Source: Pseudomonadota bacterium (lineage in GTDB: Bacteria > Desulfobacterota > Desulfobacteria > Desulfobacterales > RPRI01). Taken from it: 39,601 bases of DNA. Each line of letters starts with the position of its first letter. The first letter of the stretch is position 1. The stretch covers positions 1 through 39,601 of the forward strand of contig JAHIFE010000130.1 in the NCBI GenBank assembly GCA_018901125.1, read 5' to 3'. Of the stretch, positions 1-7,512 are shown piece by piece. Below the pieces are notes generated by a model. It was not told the DNA's origin, did not search any database, and saw only the letters and a list, made by a program, of their open reading frames with translations. A program made the translations under genes and the position numbers.

Positions 1-141
1 AGCCACTTTCAAAACGTTTCAGTTTGGTCAAGGTCAAGGCGGGTGAAAATTTTAACCGCAGGAATACATGGAGTATTTCGAGGATTAAAATTTTCGCCCA
101 ACGCAGAGATCGGCCAAAATGGGACGTTTTGAAACTGGCTC
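1..141 (+). repeat. 142-bp MITE-like inverted-repeat element, copy A (first base off the window)
   Basis: Nearly the whole of this stretch recurs at 14139-14280 (same orientation) and, reverse-complemented, at 38746-38887. It differs from the third copy at only about three positions by eye. The ends are terminal inverted repeats: the right end, read on the other strand, begins GAGCCAGTTTCAAAACGT, and the left end begins (G)AGCCACTTTCAAAACGT, with further partial pairing inwards to about 28 bp. It encodes no protein I can support. The right end lies 12 bp before the mqnC start codon, so the element forms the whole visible 5' region of that operon. Confidence 0.85.
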
Positions 142-153
142 GGGAGAGATAAG

Positions 154-1230
154 TTGACAAAAATCAGTATAAAAGAAAAGCTCAAACACAAAATTTATAA
201 TGGTGAAAGAATTACGCCGGAGGAAGCTTGCAGTCTTTTTTCATGGGATCTTTTAGAGCTTGGCGAAGCCGGGGACATAAGAAGAAAACTGATATCGCCC
301 GAAGAAGAAGTTGGCTTTATTATTGACCGTATAATTAACTATTCAAATATTTGCGAAGCGGCATGTAATTTTTGCGCCTATCACGCAAGGGCAAATCTAA
401 TAAAACCTTATGAGCTTTCAATGGATGAAATTCTGGCAAAAACCAAAGAGCTTGTTTTAATAAATGGAACGCAGGTTATGCTGCAAGGAGGGCTACATCC
501 GGATTATACTCTTAATAAATATGTAAACATGGTAAGAGAAGTAAAAAAGCATTTCCCTCAAATATATCTTCATTCGTTTTCACCAAGCGAACTGTTTCAC
601 ATATCAAAAAAAAGTTCTGTTTCAATAGATGAAGTAGTATCGGAATTAAAAGATGCCGGTCTAGATTCCGTACCGGGGGCTTCGGATTTGCTGGTAGACA
701 GGATACGTAAAAAGGTTAGCCCGAACAAAGCAAGCAAAGAACAATGGTGCGAAGCGATATTTGCCTTGCACCGCCACAATATGAAATCATCTGCAACAAT
801 GACTTACGGCATGGGTGAAACCGAAGAAGAAAAAATCGAACATCTGAATTTTTTGCGTGATATTCAGGATGAAACACGGATATTCAGGGCTTTCATACCC
901 TGGTCTTTTTCTCCGGCAAATACAAGATTGCAAGATATTGAACCGGCTACAGGCATCGATTATCTTAAAATAGTTGCAATCGGCCGTATTTTTTTGGATA
1001 ACATCAAATACATCCAGGCCGGTTGGCTGACCGAAGGCCTGAAAACCGCACAACTTGCGCTTACAATGGGAGCAAATGATATGGGTGGTGTGCTGATGGA
1101 AGAAACAGTAGTAAAGGCCACCGGCATTGAAACCAAAGTATGTACGGAAGAATTTATTGATATTATAAAAAACGCAGGTAAAACACCTGTGTTAAGAGAT
1201 TCAGATTACCGGATTATAAGAAGATATTAA
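154..1230 (+). CDS. mqnC: Cyclic dehypoxanthinyl futalosine synthase (radical SAM)
   Basis: Radical SAM enzyme that cyclises dehypoxanthine futalosine in the futalosine route to menaquinone. The cluster motif CEAACNFC (CX3CX2C, Cys67, Cys71, Cys74) is visible. MqnC-like landmarks follow: a QVMLQGGLHPD segment, HSFSPSE, DAGLDSVPGASDLLVDR, FIPWSFSPANT and ANDMGG. The 358-aa length suits the family. The start is TTG at 154, with the purine-rich GGGAGAG just upstream as ribosome binding site. An inverted-repeat element ends 12 bp before the start, so the promoter is either inside that element or outside the window. The gene is followed after one base by mqnD, and mqnB overlaps mqnD, which supports a menaquinone operon. 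MqnE is the nearest alternative, but the sequence pattern fits MqnC better. Confidence 0.9.
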   Translation: MTKISIKEKLKHKIYNGERITPEEACSLFSWDLLELGEAGDIRRKLISPEEEVGFIIDRIINYSNICEAACNFCAYHARANLIKPYELSMDEILAKTKELVLINGTQVMLQGGLHPDYTLNKYVNMVREVKKHFPQIYLHSFSPSELFHISKKSSVSIDEVVSELKDAGLDSVPGASDLLVDRIRKKVSPNKASKEQWCEAIFALHRHNMKSSATMTYGMGETEEEKIEHLNFLRDIQDETRIFRAFIPWSFSPANTRLQDIEPATGIDYLKIVAIGRIFLDNIKYIQAGWLTEGLKTAQLALTMGANDMGGVLMEETVVKATGIETKVCTEEFIDIIKNAGKTPVLRDSDYRIIRRY

Positions 1231-1231
1231 A

Positions 1232-2032
1232 ATGACAAATCTCTCCATAGCATTTTCACCATGCCCGAACGACACATTCATATTTGATGCAATGCTTCAC
1301 GATCGCATAGATACTTTGGGATATGCTTTCACGCCTCATATTGATGATGTAGAAACGCTTAATATTGCAGCTTTTAAAAACACATATCAAATCACAAAAC
1401 TTTCATTTTATGCATATCTTCTATTAAAAAAGCATTATACGCTTTTAGATTCGGGAGCTGCTCTTGGCTTTGGATGCGGCCCTCTTCTGGTATCAGGTAA
1501 AAATACCCGGTTTTCAGAAACTTCTAAAATTGCAGTTCCCGGCAATTATACTACTGCTTTTCTTCTTCTTAAACTCTGGAATCCTGAAATCAAAAATATA
1601 GTAGTAACCGGATTTGACAAAATTCTGCCAGGAATAAAAACCGGTGAATATGACGCGGGTCTTATTATTCACGAAGGAAGGTTTATTTATCCTGATTATG
1701 ATTGCATAAAGATTATAGATCTTGGACAGTGGTGGGAAAAAGAAACAAAGCTTCCCATACCGCTTGGATGCATTGCAATCAGGAATGATCCCGCTACAAT
1801 CGTTCATAAAAGCCAGATTGAACTTTTAATAAGAAATTCCATACTCCATGCAAAAAATAACAAAGAAGATTCGCTCTCCTTTATATTAGATCATGCCCAG
1901 GAAATGGATAGAAAAGTAGTAGATGAGCACATCAATCTTTATGTTAATGATTTCAGTATTTCATTAGGAGAACCCGGAAGAAATGCTATTAATGCTTTGG
2001 AGGAAATGACCAGGTGGAAAAAAATTCTTTAG
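1232..2032 (+). CDS. mqnD: 1,4-dihydroxy-6-naphthoate synthase
   Basis: MqnD converts cyclic dehypoxanthinyl futalosine to 1,4-dihydroxy-6-naphthoate and resembles periplasmic binding proteins in fold. The N-terminus contains FSPCPNDTFIFDAM, a hallmark of this family, followed by the substrate-cleft segments DDVETLN and SGAALGFGCGPLL, and later AGLIIHEGRFIYP and LPIPLGCIAIR. The length of 266 aa is normal. There is no signal peptide, as expected for a cytoplasmic enzyme. The ATG lies one base after the mqnC stop codon and the 3' end overlaps the mqnB start by 19 bases, so translation of the three genes is probably coupled. Confidence 0.92.
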   Translation: MTNLSIAFSPCPNDTFIFDAMLHDRIDTLGYAFTPHIDDVETLNIAAFKNTYQITKLSFYAYLLLKKHYTLLDSGAALGFGCGPLLVSGKNTRFSETSKIAVPGNYTTAFLLLKLWNPEIKNIVVTGFDKILPGIKTGEYDAGLIIHEGRFIYPDYDCIKIIDLGQWWEKETKLPIPLGCIAIRNDPATIVHKSQIELLIRNSILHAKNNKEDSLSFILDHAQEMDRKVVDEHINLYVNDFSISLGEPGRNAINALEEMTRWKKIL

Positions 2033-2637
2033 ACTGTTTAGTCATGGTCATGGCAACTACTCTTGAAGCCAAACCCTTTATAGACGGGCTTTCATTGATA
2101 CGCAAAAGTGATAAACCCTTTCCTGTTTACAAAAATAAAAACTATATTCTTATTATTTCAGGAATAGGAAAAACAAACGCGGCAATTGCATGCGCTTATG
2201 CTTGCTTAACATTTCCCAATTGCCGCATAATCAATCTTGGCGCGGCAGGAGCTACAGGCACAAAGCATTTGCTTGGAAATAGTTTTCATATCACAGGAGC
2301 TGTTGAGTTTGACAGGCCTCATTGGAAATCAAAAACTCCTTATGTGCACAAACCGGATTTTCTTGAAGGATTTTCACACGCAAAAATCGCAACCTCAGAC
2401 CACCCGGTTATTGATCTTAAAGAAAGAAAAAAAATATCTTTACTGGCAGACCTTGTAGATATGGAAAGCGCTTCAGTTATTCAGGCATGTAAAAAATTTA
2501 ATGCCAGATGCTATATCTTTAAATTTGTTAGCGATACGCCTGAGCATGTAAACAATACGGATATTGTCGATAATATAAAAAAATACAGAAATGATTTTTT
2601 TATTTTTTTTCAGCAGGACATAATGCCGCTTTTATAA
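2014..2637 (+). CDS. mqnB: Futalosine hydrolase
   Basis: A nucleosidase of the purine phosphorylase/MTAN fold that removes hypoxanthine from futalosine. It shows the glycine-rich SGIGKTNAA loop, INLGAAGATG and the DMESAS motif (the conserved Met-Glu that binds ribose in this family) near residue 149. The 207-aa length fits MqnB. The chosen start is GTG at 2014, inside the end of mqnD, because GGAGG lies about 10 bases upstream; an ATG at 2044 is an alternative. The poly-T/A-rich C-terminal coding end (Phe-rich, before the stop) is unusual in composition but in frame. Context with mqnC and mqnD fixes the assignment better than sequence alone, since MTAN enzymes are related. Confidence 0.85.
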   Translation: MEKNSLDCLVMVMATTLEAKPFIDGLSLIRKSDKPFPVYKNKNYILIISGIGKTNAAIACAYACLTFPNCRIINLGAAGATGTKHLLGNSFHITGAVEFDRPHWKSKTPYVHKPDFLEGFSHAKIATSDHPVIDLKERKKISLLADLVDMESASVIQACKKFNARCYIFKFVSDTPEHVNNTDIVDNIKKYRNDFFIFFQQDIMPLL

Positions 2638-2660
2638 TGCGCTGTTTTTCATCCTTCATA

Positions 2661-2990
2661 TTAAGCGTTACAGCAATCTGAGGCAACCGATTCTATCTTT
2701 GATAATTCATCTGCCATCCGATGCTCAGCGTACCATAAATCATATGCTTGCTGCATTCTCAACCATAGTACCGGCCCATTGCCGGCAAACCTTCCTATTC
2801 TAAGAGCCATTTCTGTTGTAATAGGATGCGTGCAAGCTAAAACACGATGCAATTGTTGGCGAGAAACGCCGAGGCGCTTTGCAGCTTCGCTAACTGAAAG
2901 ACCAAGGTTTTTAAGTACGTCTTCTCGCAAAATCTCACCGGGATGTACCGGTGGCCTTTGTAAAGGCCGTTTAATTAAATATTCTCCCAT
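2661..2990 (-). CDS. higA: HigA-family antitoxin (XRE helix-turn-helix)
   Basis: Antitoxin and autorepressor of a HigBA toxin-antitoxin pair. The sequence RPPVHPGEILREDVL followed by an XRE-type helix-turn-helix (SVSEAAKRLGVSRQQLHRVL, about residues 32-51) and AGNGPVLWLRMQQAYDLW is the standard HigA/VapI layout. It follows the toxin gene by 8 bp on the same strand, giving the toxin-first order typical of higBA. It is convergent with mqnB, leaving only 23 bp between them. At 109 aa it is slightly longer than the usual 95-105 aa. The final residues (SVASDCCNA) are not part of the family core. Confidence 0.9.
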   Translation of the reverse strand: MGEYLIKRPLQRPPVHPGEILREDVLKNLGLSVSEAAKRLGVSRQQLHRVLACTHPITTEMALRIGRFAGNGPVLWLRMQQAYDLWYAEHRMADELSKIESVASDCCNA

Positions 2991-2998
2991 GTTTTACC

Positions 2999-3274
2999 TC
3001 AATGGTATTGTTCAAGATCAACCTTCAAAACATCGCCGTCTTCCCATTCAAATGTAATACACCATGGACCATTAACGTGAATACTATATCGTTTTGGCAC
3101 TCCCCGAAGTCCATGGAAATTAAAACCAGGAACATTTAAATCTGTTAAAGATTCCGCTTGATCCAAAGCATCTAAACGTCGTAGAGAGCGTGATTGTAAA
3201 TTCTGCTGAACCTTTGGAGAGCTACCATGTTCAAATAGTTCAGCAAGCCCCTTATGCCTGAAGGTTTTTATCAT
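2999..3274 (-). CDS. higB: HigB-type toxin (RelE/ParE-like mRNA interferase)
   Basis: Small toxin of the HigB/RelE fold that would cleave mRNA at the ribosome. It starts with IKTFRHKGLAELFE and ends with YSIHVNGPWCITFEWEDGD, DVLKVDLEQYH being a typical HigB C-terminal strand with the final Tyr-His. The 91-aa length is normal. The gene precedes the antitoxin on the minus strand, as expected for higBA, and both should come from one autoregulated promoter in the AT-rich region above position 3274. No truncation is visible. Confidence 0.9.
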   Translation of the reverse strand: MIKTFRHKGLAELFEHGSSPKVQQNLQSRSLRRLDALDQAESLTDLNVPGFNFHGLRGVPKRYSIHVNGPWCITFEWEDGDVLKVDLEQYH

Positions 3275-3384
3275 ATCGCATATTGTATCAAATATTGTTA
3301 CAGTGTCAATTCAATTATTACACAACTGGGCCACATTCATCTCAACTCGCTAATGGCCGCACTTGTTTCGGATTTAAAGCTGGA

Positions 3385-3564
3385 AGTCACCGGAAAATTA
3401 TTCAGGTACGCAACCTTCTGTGCTATTGGGCAGTCAGAGAGCTGAGATTAACAATAACATCACTTTACCTCCGACGGAATCTATCGGGAACATCTGTTGA
3501 TAAGGCTGTAATACGCGGTGAGAAAATTGCAAAGGCGAATAATTATATCCTTTTTGATAAATAA
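3385..3564 (+). pseudogene. Relic of the C-terminal end of a Y1/RAYT-type transposase
   Basis: The reading frame ending at 3564 contains VRNLLCYWAVRELRLTIT, then a degraded stretch, then a block like VDKAVIRGEKIAKANNY. In the C-terminal DnaA-like helix-turn-helix extension of many IS200-like (REP-associated tyrosine) transposases I recognise the pattern L-C-Y-W-A-V-R-E-L-G ... S-x-x-V-x-x-A-V-x-R-G-E-K-I-A. No catalytic HUH motif or N-terminal part is present upstream, because higB occupies that position. I read it as a decayed fragment rather than a gene. Assignment is from memory of the family and needs an alignment. Confidence 0.5.
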
Positions 3565-3640
3565 GTTAGGAAGTATAATACGCCATCTATTATCCCCCCA
3601 CATCTGATTTAAACTTTAAATAATTCGATAAATATTTAAC

Positions 3641-4453
3641 TCAAGGGATAAGACCTTTTTGTCTCGCGTGCCTCCAGATATCGGAATCAGAAAAGAGATC
3701 AATCTCTTCATCCAAATGAAAATCAAGAAGAAATCTATCTGCTAGTTTGTTTTCATACTTCTGAGTTGGGTACAAAACAGCCAACAAAGGCTTTAAAGGT
3801 ATTTTTTGATTTTCAAGTAGCTCATTTTCAATAACTTCAATATAATGAATCCCATAAGTAAAAGGTGAATTTGGATTATCCCGTTTCCAAATAACCCCAA
3901 AACGAAGGTCACATTTATTATTTATTTTATGTTCATTATTAGGATGATAAATACAATAATTCTCTGCGTTACAGTTTTCCTTTGTATCTTTACCATTCCA
4001 GCAGCCAAATTTCCTTGTCTGCCTAAAATGTTCTATAGTGTTAATACAGCTTTTATTGCTTCTGTATGGTGCTTTCATCCAAGGATTTCTCAATAAGCCT
4101 GATGGCAAGCGTAAATTAAAGGCTTCCATGAATGGAATTATATCAGATATCTGAAAATTCCCGGTTGAGTTAGTATAATTGTCCATTAAAAAAGTTAAAA
4201 AGGCTTGATGGACAAAAGAAGTTTCCTTTCTTAATTGCTCGATATCAGATGAAGTTGATTGAAATACTAATCTGTTGGATTCGATGGAAGATCCTACCTC
4301 ATCACTAATTTTTTTATCTTGGACAGTATAGCGCTGTTTACTGTAATAAGCTATCAGCTTACGTATAACCATGCTTGGCGTATTATCTACAAAAGGCTTA
4401 GCGATTTTTCCTAATTCATCATAAACATCATCATCTATTTCAATAGTTTTCAT
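3641..4453 (-). CDS. Unrecognised protein with ribbon-helix-helix-like N-terminus
   Basis: The 270-aa product is not one I recognise. The first about 40 residues (MKTIEIDDDVYDELGKIAK followed by SMVIRKLIAYY) resemble a ribbon-helix-helix or SeqA-N-like dimerisation and DNA-binding segment. The rest is rich in aromatic residues and has a cluster of Cys/His (CWNGK, NCNAENYCIYHP, NKCD, about residues 150-190) that could bind a metal. The start at 4453 is preferred over 4486 because an A4G8 run lies just before it on the coding strand and can serve as ribosome binding site. It sits between two toxin-antitoxin pairs, suggesting an accessory, perhaps DNA-targeting, role; that is inference only. Confidence 0.6.
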   Translation of the reverse strand: MKTIEIDDDVYDELGKIAKPFVDNTPSMVIRKLIAYYSKQRYTVQDKKISDEVGSSIESNRLVFQSTSSDIEQLRKETSFVHQAFLTFLMDNYTNSTGNFQISDIIPFMEAFNLRLPSGLLRNPWMKAPYRSNKSCINTIEHFRQTRKFGCWNGKDTKENCNAENYCIYHPNNEHKINNKCDLRFGVIWKRDNPNSPFTYGIHYIEVIENELLENQKIPLKPLLAVLYPTQKYENKLADRFLLDFHLDEEIDLFSDSDIWRHARQKGLIP

Positions 4454-4486
4454 ATATACCCCCCCCTTTTTCTGATTAATAAGCAT

Positions 4487-4795
4487 TTATATTATCTGTA
4501 CAGTTAATATAGACTTACTGTAAAGCCAAGCAGCTTACTGTAATAAAAACAAACAAAACAATTTTATAATTTTAGGAGAAAAAGGTCACCTATTCTCATG
4601 GCTCTTGATTTGAGTTTTATACAATTATTATAATAAATGGAAAGCGTGTCACGTCCATTTAGAATAGCAATCATGGTGCTGGTGGTATTGTGTTATGAAT
4701 TTTGATAAAATATGTGAATTGCAAAGTGCTTTTTCGATAATCTCATTAGCTTTAAATAAACTGAAGATAAATTAGTATTAAACCGATATTGGCCA
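4487..4795. other. Intergenic stretch between the unknown gene and hicAB
   Basis: AT-rich and without a supportable gene. It should hold the promoter for the minus-strand gene ending at 3641 and the upstream control region of hicAB. I see no long repeat or strong terminator in it. Confidence 0.5.
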
Positions 4796-4826
4796 TTGAC
4801 AATGATATCAATAATGATACTATAAT
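4796..4826 (+). promoter_or_regulatory. Candidate hicAB promoter
   Basis: TTGACA at 4796-4801 and TATAAT at 4821-4826 match both sigma-70 boxes exactly, but the spacer of 19 bases is long and the -10 box ends only 3 bases before the hicA ATG. A transcript from it would be leaderless or start slightly inside the gene. The short mirrored ATTG...CAAT around the -35 box could be part of a HicB operator. Confidence 0.4.
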
Positions 4827-4829
4827 AAC

Positions 4830-5090
4830 ATGATTAAAATTGACGAGATTATAATCAGAATGACGCAAACCCCGAAAGGAATACGTTTCACCGATTTATG
4901 TAAGGTTTGCGATCATTTCTTTGGGGAACCACGTCAAAGCACCGGCAGTCACCGAATTTACAAAACACCCTGGCAAGGAGACCCACGAATAAATATACAA
5001 AACGATAAAGGAAAAGCAAAATCATATCAGGTGAAGCAGGTACTTTTGGCTATTGAAAAATTGGAGGTAAATCATGGCATTAAAAAATGA
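4830..5090 (+). CDS. hicA: HicA-family mRNA interferase toxin
   Basis: Toxin of a HicAB pair, with a double-stranded-RNA-binding-like fold. The catalytic His lies in STGSHRIYKTPW (about residues 37-48), and INIQNDKGKAKSYQVKQVLL is the usual C-terminal part. At 86 aa it belongs to the longer HicA subtype with an N-terminal leader such as IIIRMTQTPKGIRFTDLCKV. No ribosome binding site is visible at the ATG, in line with a very short or absent leader. It overlaps the hicB start by 17 bases, so the two are co-translated. Confidence 0.88.
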   Translation: MIKIDEIIIRMTQTPKGIRFTDLCKVCDHFFGEPRQSTGSHRIYKTPWQGDPRINIQNDKGKAKSYQVKQVLLAIEKLEVNHGIKK

Positions 5091-5403
5091 CCGATATACA
5101 TACCGAGTAACATGGTCAGAAAATGATAATGAACATGTGGGTTTGTGTGCTGAATTTCCAAGCCTGAGCTGGCTTTCTGCTACACCGGAAGCTACCTTAA
5201 AAGGAATACGTAAATTAGTGTCAGAAGTTGTTGCAGATATGGAAGCCAACGATGAGTCTATACCGGAGCCTATTGCTTGTCGGCAGTATAGTGGCAAGTT
5301 TATGGTCAGAATTCCTCCGGAGGTTCATCGCAATCTTGCTATCCGAGCGGCTGAATCCGGAATCAGTATTAATCGCGTTGTCAGTTCAAAATTAAGTCAA
5401 TAA
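5074..5403 (+). CDS. hicB: HicB-family antitoxin
   Basis: Antitoxin partner of the upstream HicA. The N-terminal half (YRVTWSENDNEHVGLCAEFP, then LSWLSATPEATLKGI) is the partial RNase-H-like HicB fold. The C-terminal part (GKFMVRIPPEVHRNLAIRAA followed by GISINRVVSSKL) is a ribbon-helix-helix DNA-binding domain of the Arc/MetJ type, so the protein can also repress its own operon. The ATG has GGAGG about 6 bases upstream, inside hicA. Length (109 aa) is normal and nothing appears broken. Confidence 0.9.
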   Translation: MALKNDRYTYRVTWSENDNEHVGLCAEFPSLSWLSATPEATLKGIRKLVSEVVADMEANDESIPEPIACRQYSGKFMVRIPPEVHRNLAIRAAESGISINRVVSSKLSQ

Positions 5404-5655
5404 ATTAAACTACACGACATCAGTTTCCCGCGTAACATAAAAAAAATCGCGCATCCGCTGAGACCGGTTTTTACATAGAAAATAAAAAGGAATATACCTA
5501 TCGATAATCCGGCTTTATCCAAATGCGACTTTATCTTCTAATTCTCTATCGAAGCTCCCTGAAGCAGATTCATATCTTTATAAATAAGGAAATACCGGAG
5601 CGTTCGGTGATTATAAGAAGCTGTTCGATAATCGAATTAAATATACTGGAAAATT

Positions 5656-7512
5656 ATGCCTTACGATAAAAAACCAGGGGTTAGCCTGCAGGCCAAAGTG
5701 ATGCTTATTTTTCTTGTTCTTGCACTAGTTCCCCTTCTGATTATTGGGTGGTTTTCGATTAAAACAACCGAGGACCTGATAGCCAGCATGGTTATTCGTC
5801 AACTTCAAAATGTAGCAGTAGACAAGGTTGCTATTCTCGAACGCTGGCTTGATGAACGTAAGGCGGATCTGATGGTTGTTGCCGGGACATCGATATTAAA
5901 ATCCATGAATCCCGATCTGATAGCTCCTTACCTTAATCTTGTGCGCGATAAATATGGCGTTTATAAAAATTTAAAAGTAGTTTCGGCTTCCGGAAAAATT
6001 ATTTTTAATAGCAGAAAAGACATCTCCAGCCCAAAAATAAACGACGCCGGAACTTATATTGCCAGAGACGCTCTGTATATGTCCGACATTACATATTTAC
6101 CCGAAGAGAAGGAATCGTCCTTTGATATCGCAGTTCCCGTCACAGGTGATAATGGCAAGCTTTTAGGAACGGTTTACGGCAGCGTTGGGACTAATAAAAT
6201 AGTATTCTTTATTCTTAATGTATCTTTAGGCGTTACCGGCGAATGTTATCTTGTGGATAGGGATGGAAGATTCCTTGCACACAAGGAGCCTTCAAGAATT
6301 TTAACGGAAAACATCTCTCAGTCTGAAAGCTTCAAAAAAATATTCGAAAAACGAGACGGCAAAAAGGCATATCTGGATTATCGCGGCATAGAAGTACTGG
6401 GCGCTTCCCTGAATGTCGGCGGCACAGACTGGTATATTGTTGTTGAACAGGATTACGAAGAGGCTTTTCAGAGTGCAAAAACCCTTAAACGCATAATTTA
6501 TATTACTCTTATTTTATGCATCGTAAGCGCATTTATGCTTACATGGATGATTTCGTACCGGATTGTAAGCCCTATAAGAACGCTCAGCAGATATGCCGGA
6601 AATATAGCTGTTTCAAAATTTGACAATCCGATTGTAAAAATTAACACAAATGACGAGATCGGCTTGCTTTATAGCGCATTTGAAGACATGTCGCACAAAC
6701 TTCAGGAGCGCCAGAACAATCTTGAAAAAAAAGTCGGGTTAAGAGAAGCGGAACTGAAAGAAACAAAAATTATTGCGGAACGTTCGGAAAAGTTTGCCGC
6801 AATGGGAAGAATGGGTGCTGCTGTTGCTCATGAAATAAGGACCCCCCTTACTTCCATTAAACTTTTCCTGGAATCCGTACAGGATCAGATCGAACGTTTT
6901 CCGGAAGACAAAGAAGATTTCCGGATCGCGATGAAGCAGGTCAACAGAATTGAAGCAACTATAAACAGGTTTCTTGAATTTACAAAACCACAGGCTCTTA
7001 TGTTTTCGGTAATTGATGTGGCAAAACTTATAAAAGATGTTCTCTCTATAGTCAGGCCTCTTGCAAATCGTCAGGAATGTGCACTTAATGTCAGGATTGA
7101 TGATAATCTCCCGTCAATAAATGGAGACAGAAAGTTATTGTCCGAAGCTCTTATCAACCTTCTTATTAACGCTCTTGAGGCAATACCTTTGCACGGCGTT
7201 GTTTCCATGACAGCTGCCGAAGATATTTTTAATCTGTATGACAAAAATGAACCCTGTGTTAAAATTGAAATTTGTGATACCGGCCAGGGGATTCCCGAGG
7301 ATCAGATTGAAAATATCTTTGAGCCGTTTTTTACCACAAAAGCATCCGGTACTGGACTGGGACTTCCGCTTGTGCTAAATACGATTAAAAATCATGGCGG
7401 AGTAGTACATGTTAATAGTGTTTTTCAACAGGGAACGACATTTACCATTTTTCTCCCCATAAAAATCAACCAACCGATATTAGAAAATGATGGAAAAAAT
7501 ATTACTAGTTGA
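5656..7512 (+). CDS. Membrane sensor histidine kinase (Cache-HAMP-HisKA-HATPase)
   Basis: Two-component sensor of 618 aa. A first membrane segment lies at about residues 14-34 and a second at about 276-300, enclosing a roughly 240-residue periplasmic region with double-Cache features (YGVYKNLKVVSASGKI, SFDIAVPVTGDNGKLLGTVY). HAMP follows, then a short coiled coil, the phospho-acceptor block VAHEIRTPLTSIK with His392, the N-box NLLINALEAI, the G1 box DTGQGIPE and GTGLGLPLV. All catalytic boxes look intact, similar to AtoS/ZraS-type kinases that pair with sigma-54 activators. It overlaps the next gene by 26 bases, which identifies its partner. The ligand cannot be told from sequence. The 252-bp gap upstream contains no gene I can support. 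Confidence 0.9.
   Translation: MPYDKKPGVSLQAKVMLIFLVLALVPLLIIGWFSIKTTEDLIASMVIRQLQNVAVDKVAILERWLDERKADLMVVAGTSILKSMNPDLIAPYLNLVRDKYGVYKNLKVVSASGKIIFNSRKDISSPKINDAGTYIARDALYMSDITYLPEEKESSFDIAVPVTGDNGKLLGTVYGSVGTNKIVFFILNVSLGVTGECYLVDRDGRFLAHKEPSRILTENISQSESFKKIFEKRDGKKAYLDYRGIEVLGASLNVGGTDWYIVVEQDYEEAFQSAKTLKRIIYITLILCIVSAFMLTWMISYRIVSPIRTLSRYAGNIAVSKFDNPIVKINTNDEIGLLYSAFEDMSHKLQERQNNLEKKVGLREAELKETKIIAERSEKFAAMGRMGAAVAHEIRTPLTSIKLFLESVQDQIERFPEDKEDFRIAMKQVNRIEATINRFLEFTKPQALMFSVIDVAKLIKDVLSIVRPLANRQECALNVRIDDNLPSINGDRKLLSEALINLLINALEAIPLHGVVSMTAAEDIFNLYDKNEPCVKIEICDTGQGIPEDQIENIFEPFFTTKASGTGLGLPLVLNTIKNHGGVVHVNSVFQQGTTFTIFLPIKINQPILENDGKNITS

Noticed and set aside
9-191. Minus-strand open frame of 60 codons at the left edge, and similar ones in the other element copies
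   Set aside because: It lies almost wholly inside the 142-bp repeat and overlaps the mqnC start; the frame is a by-product of the repeat.
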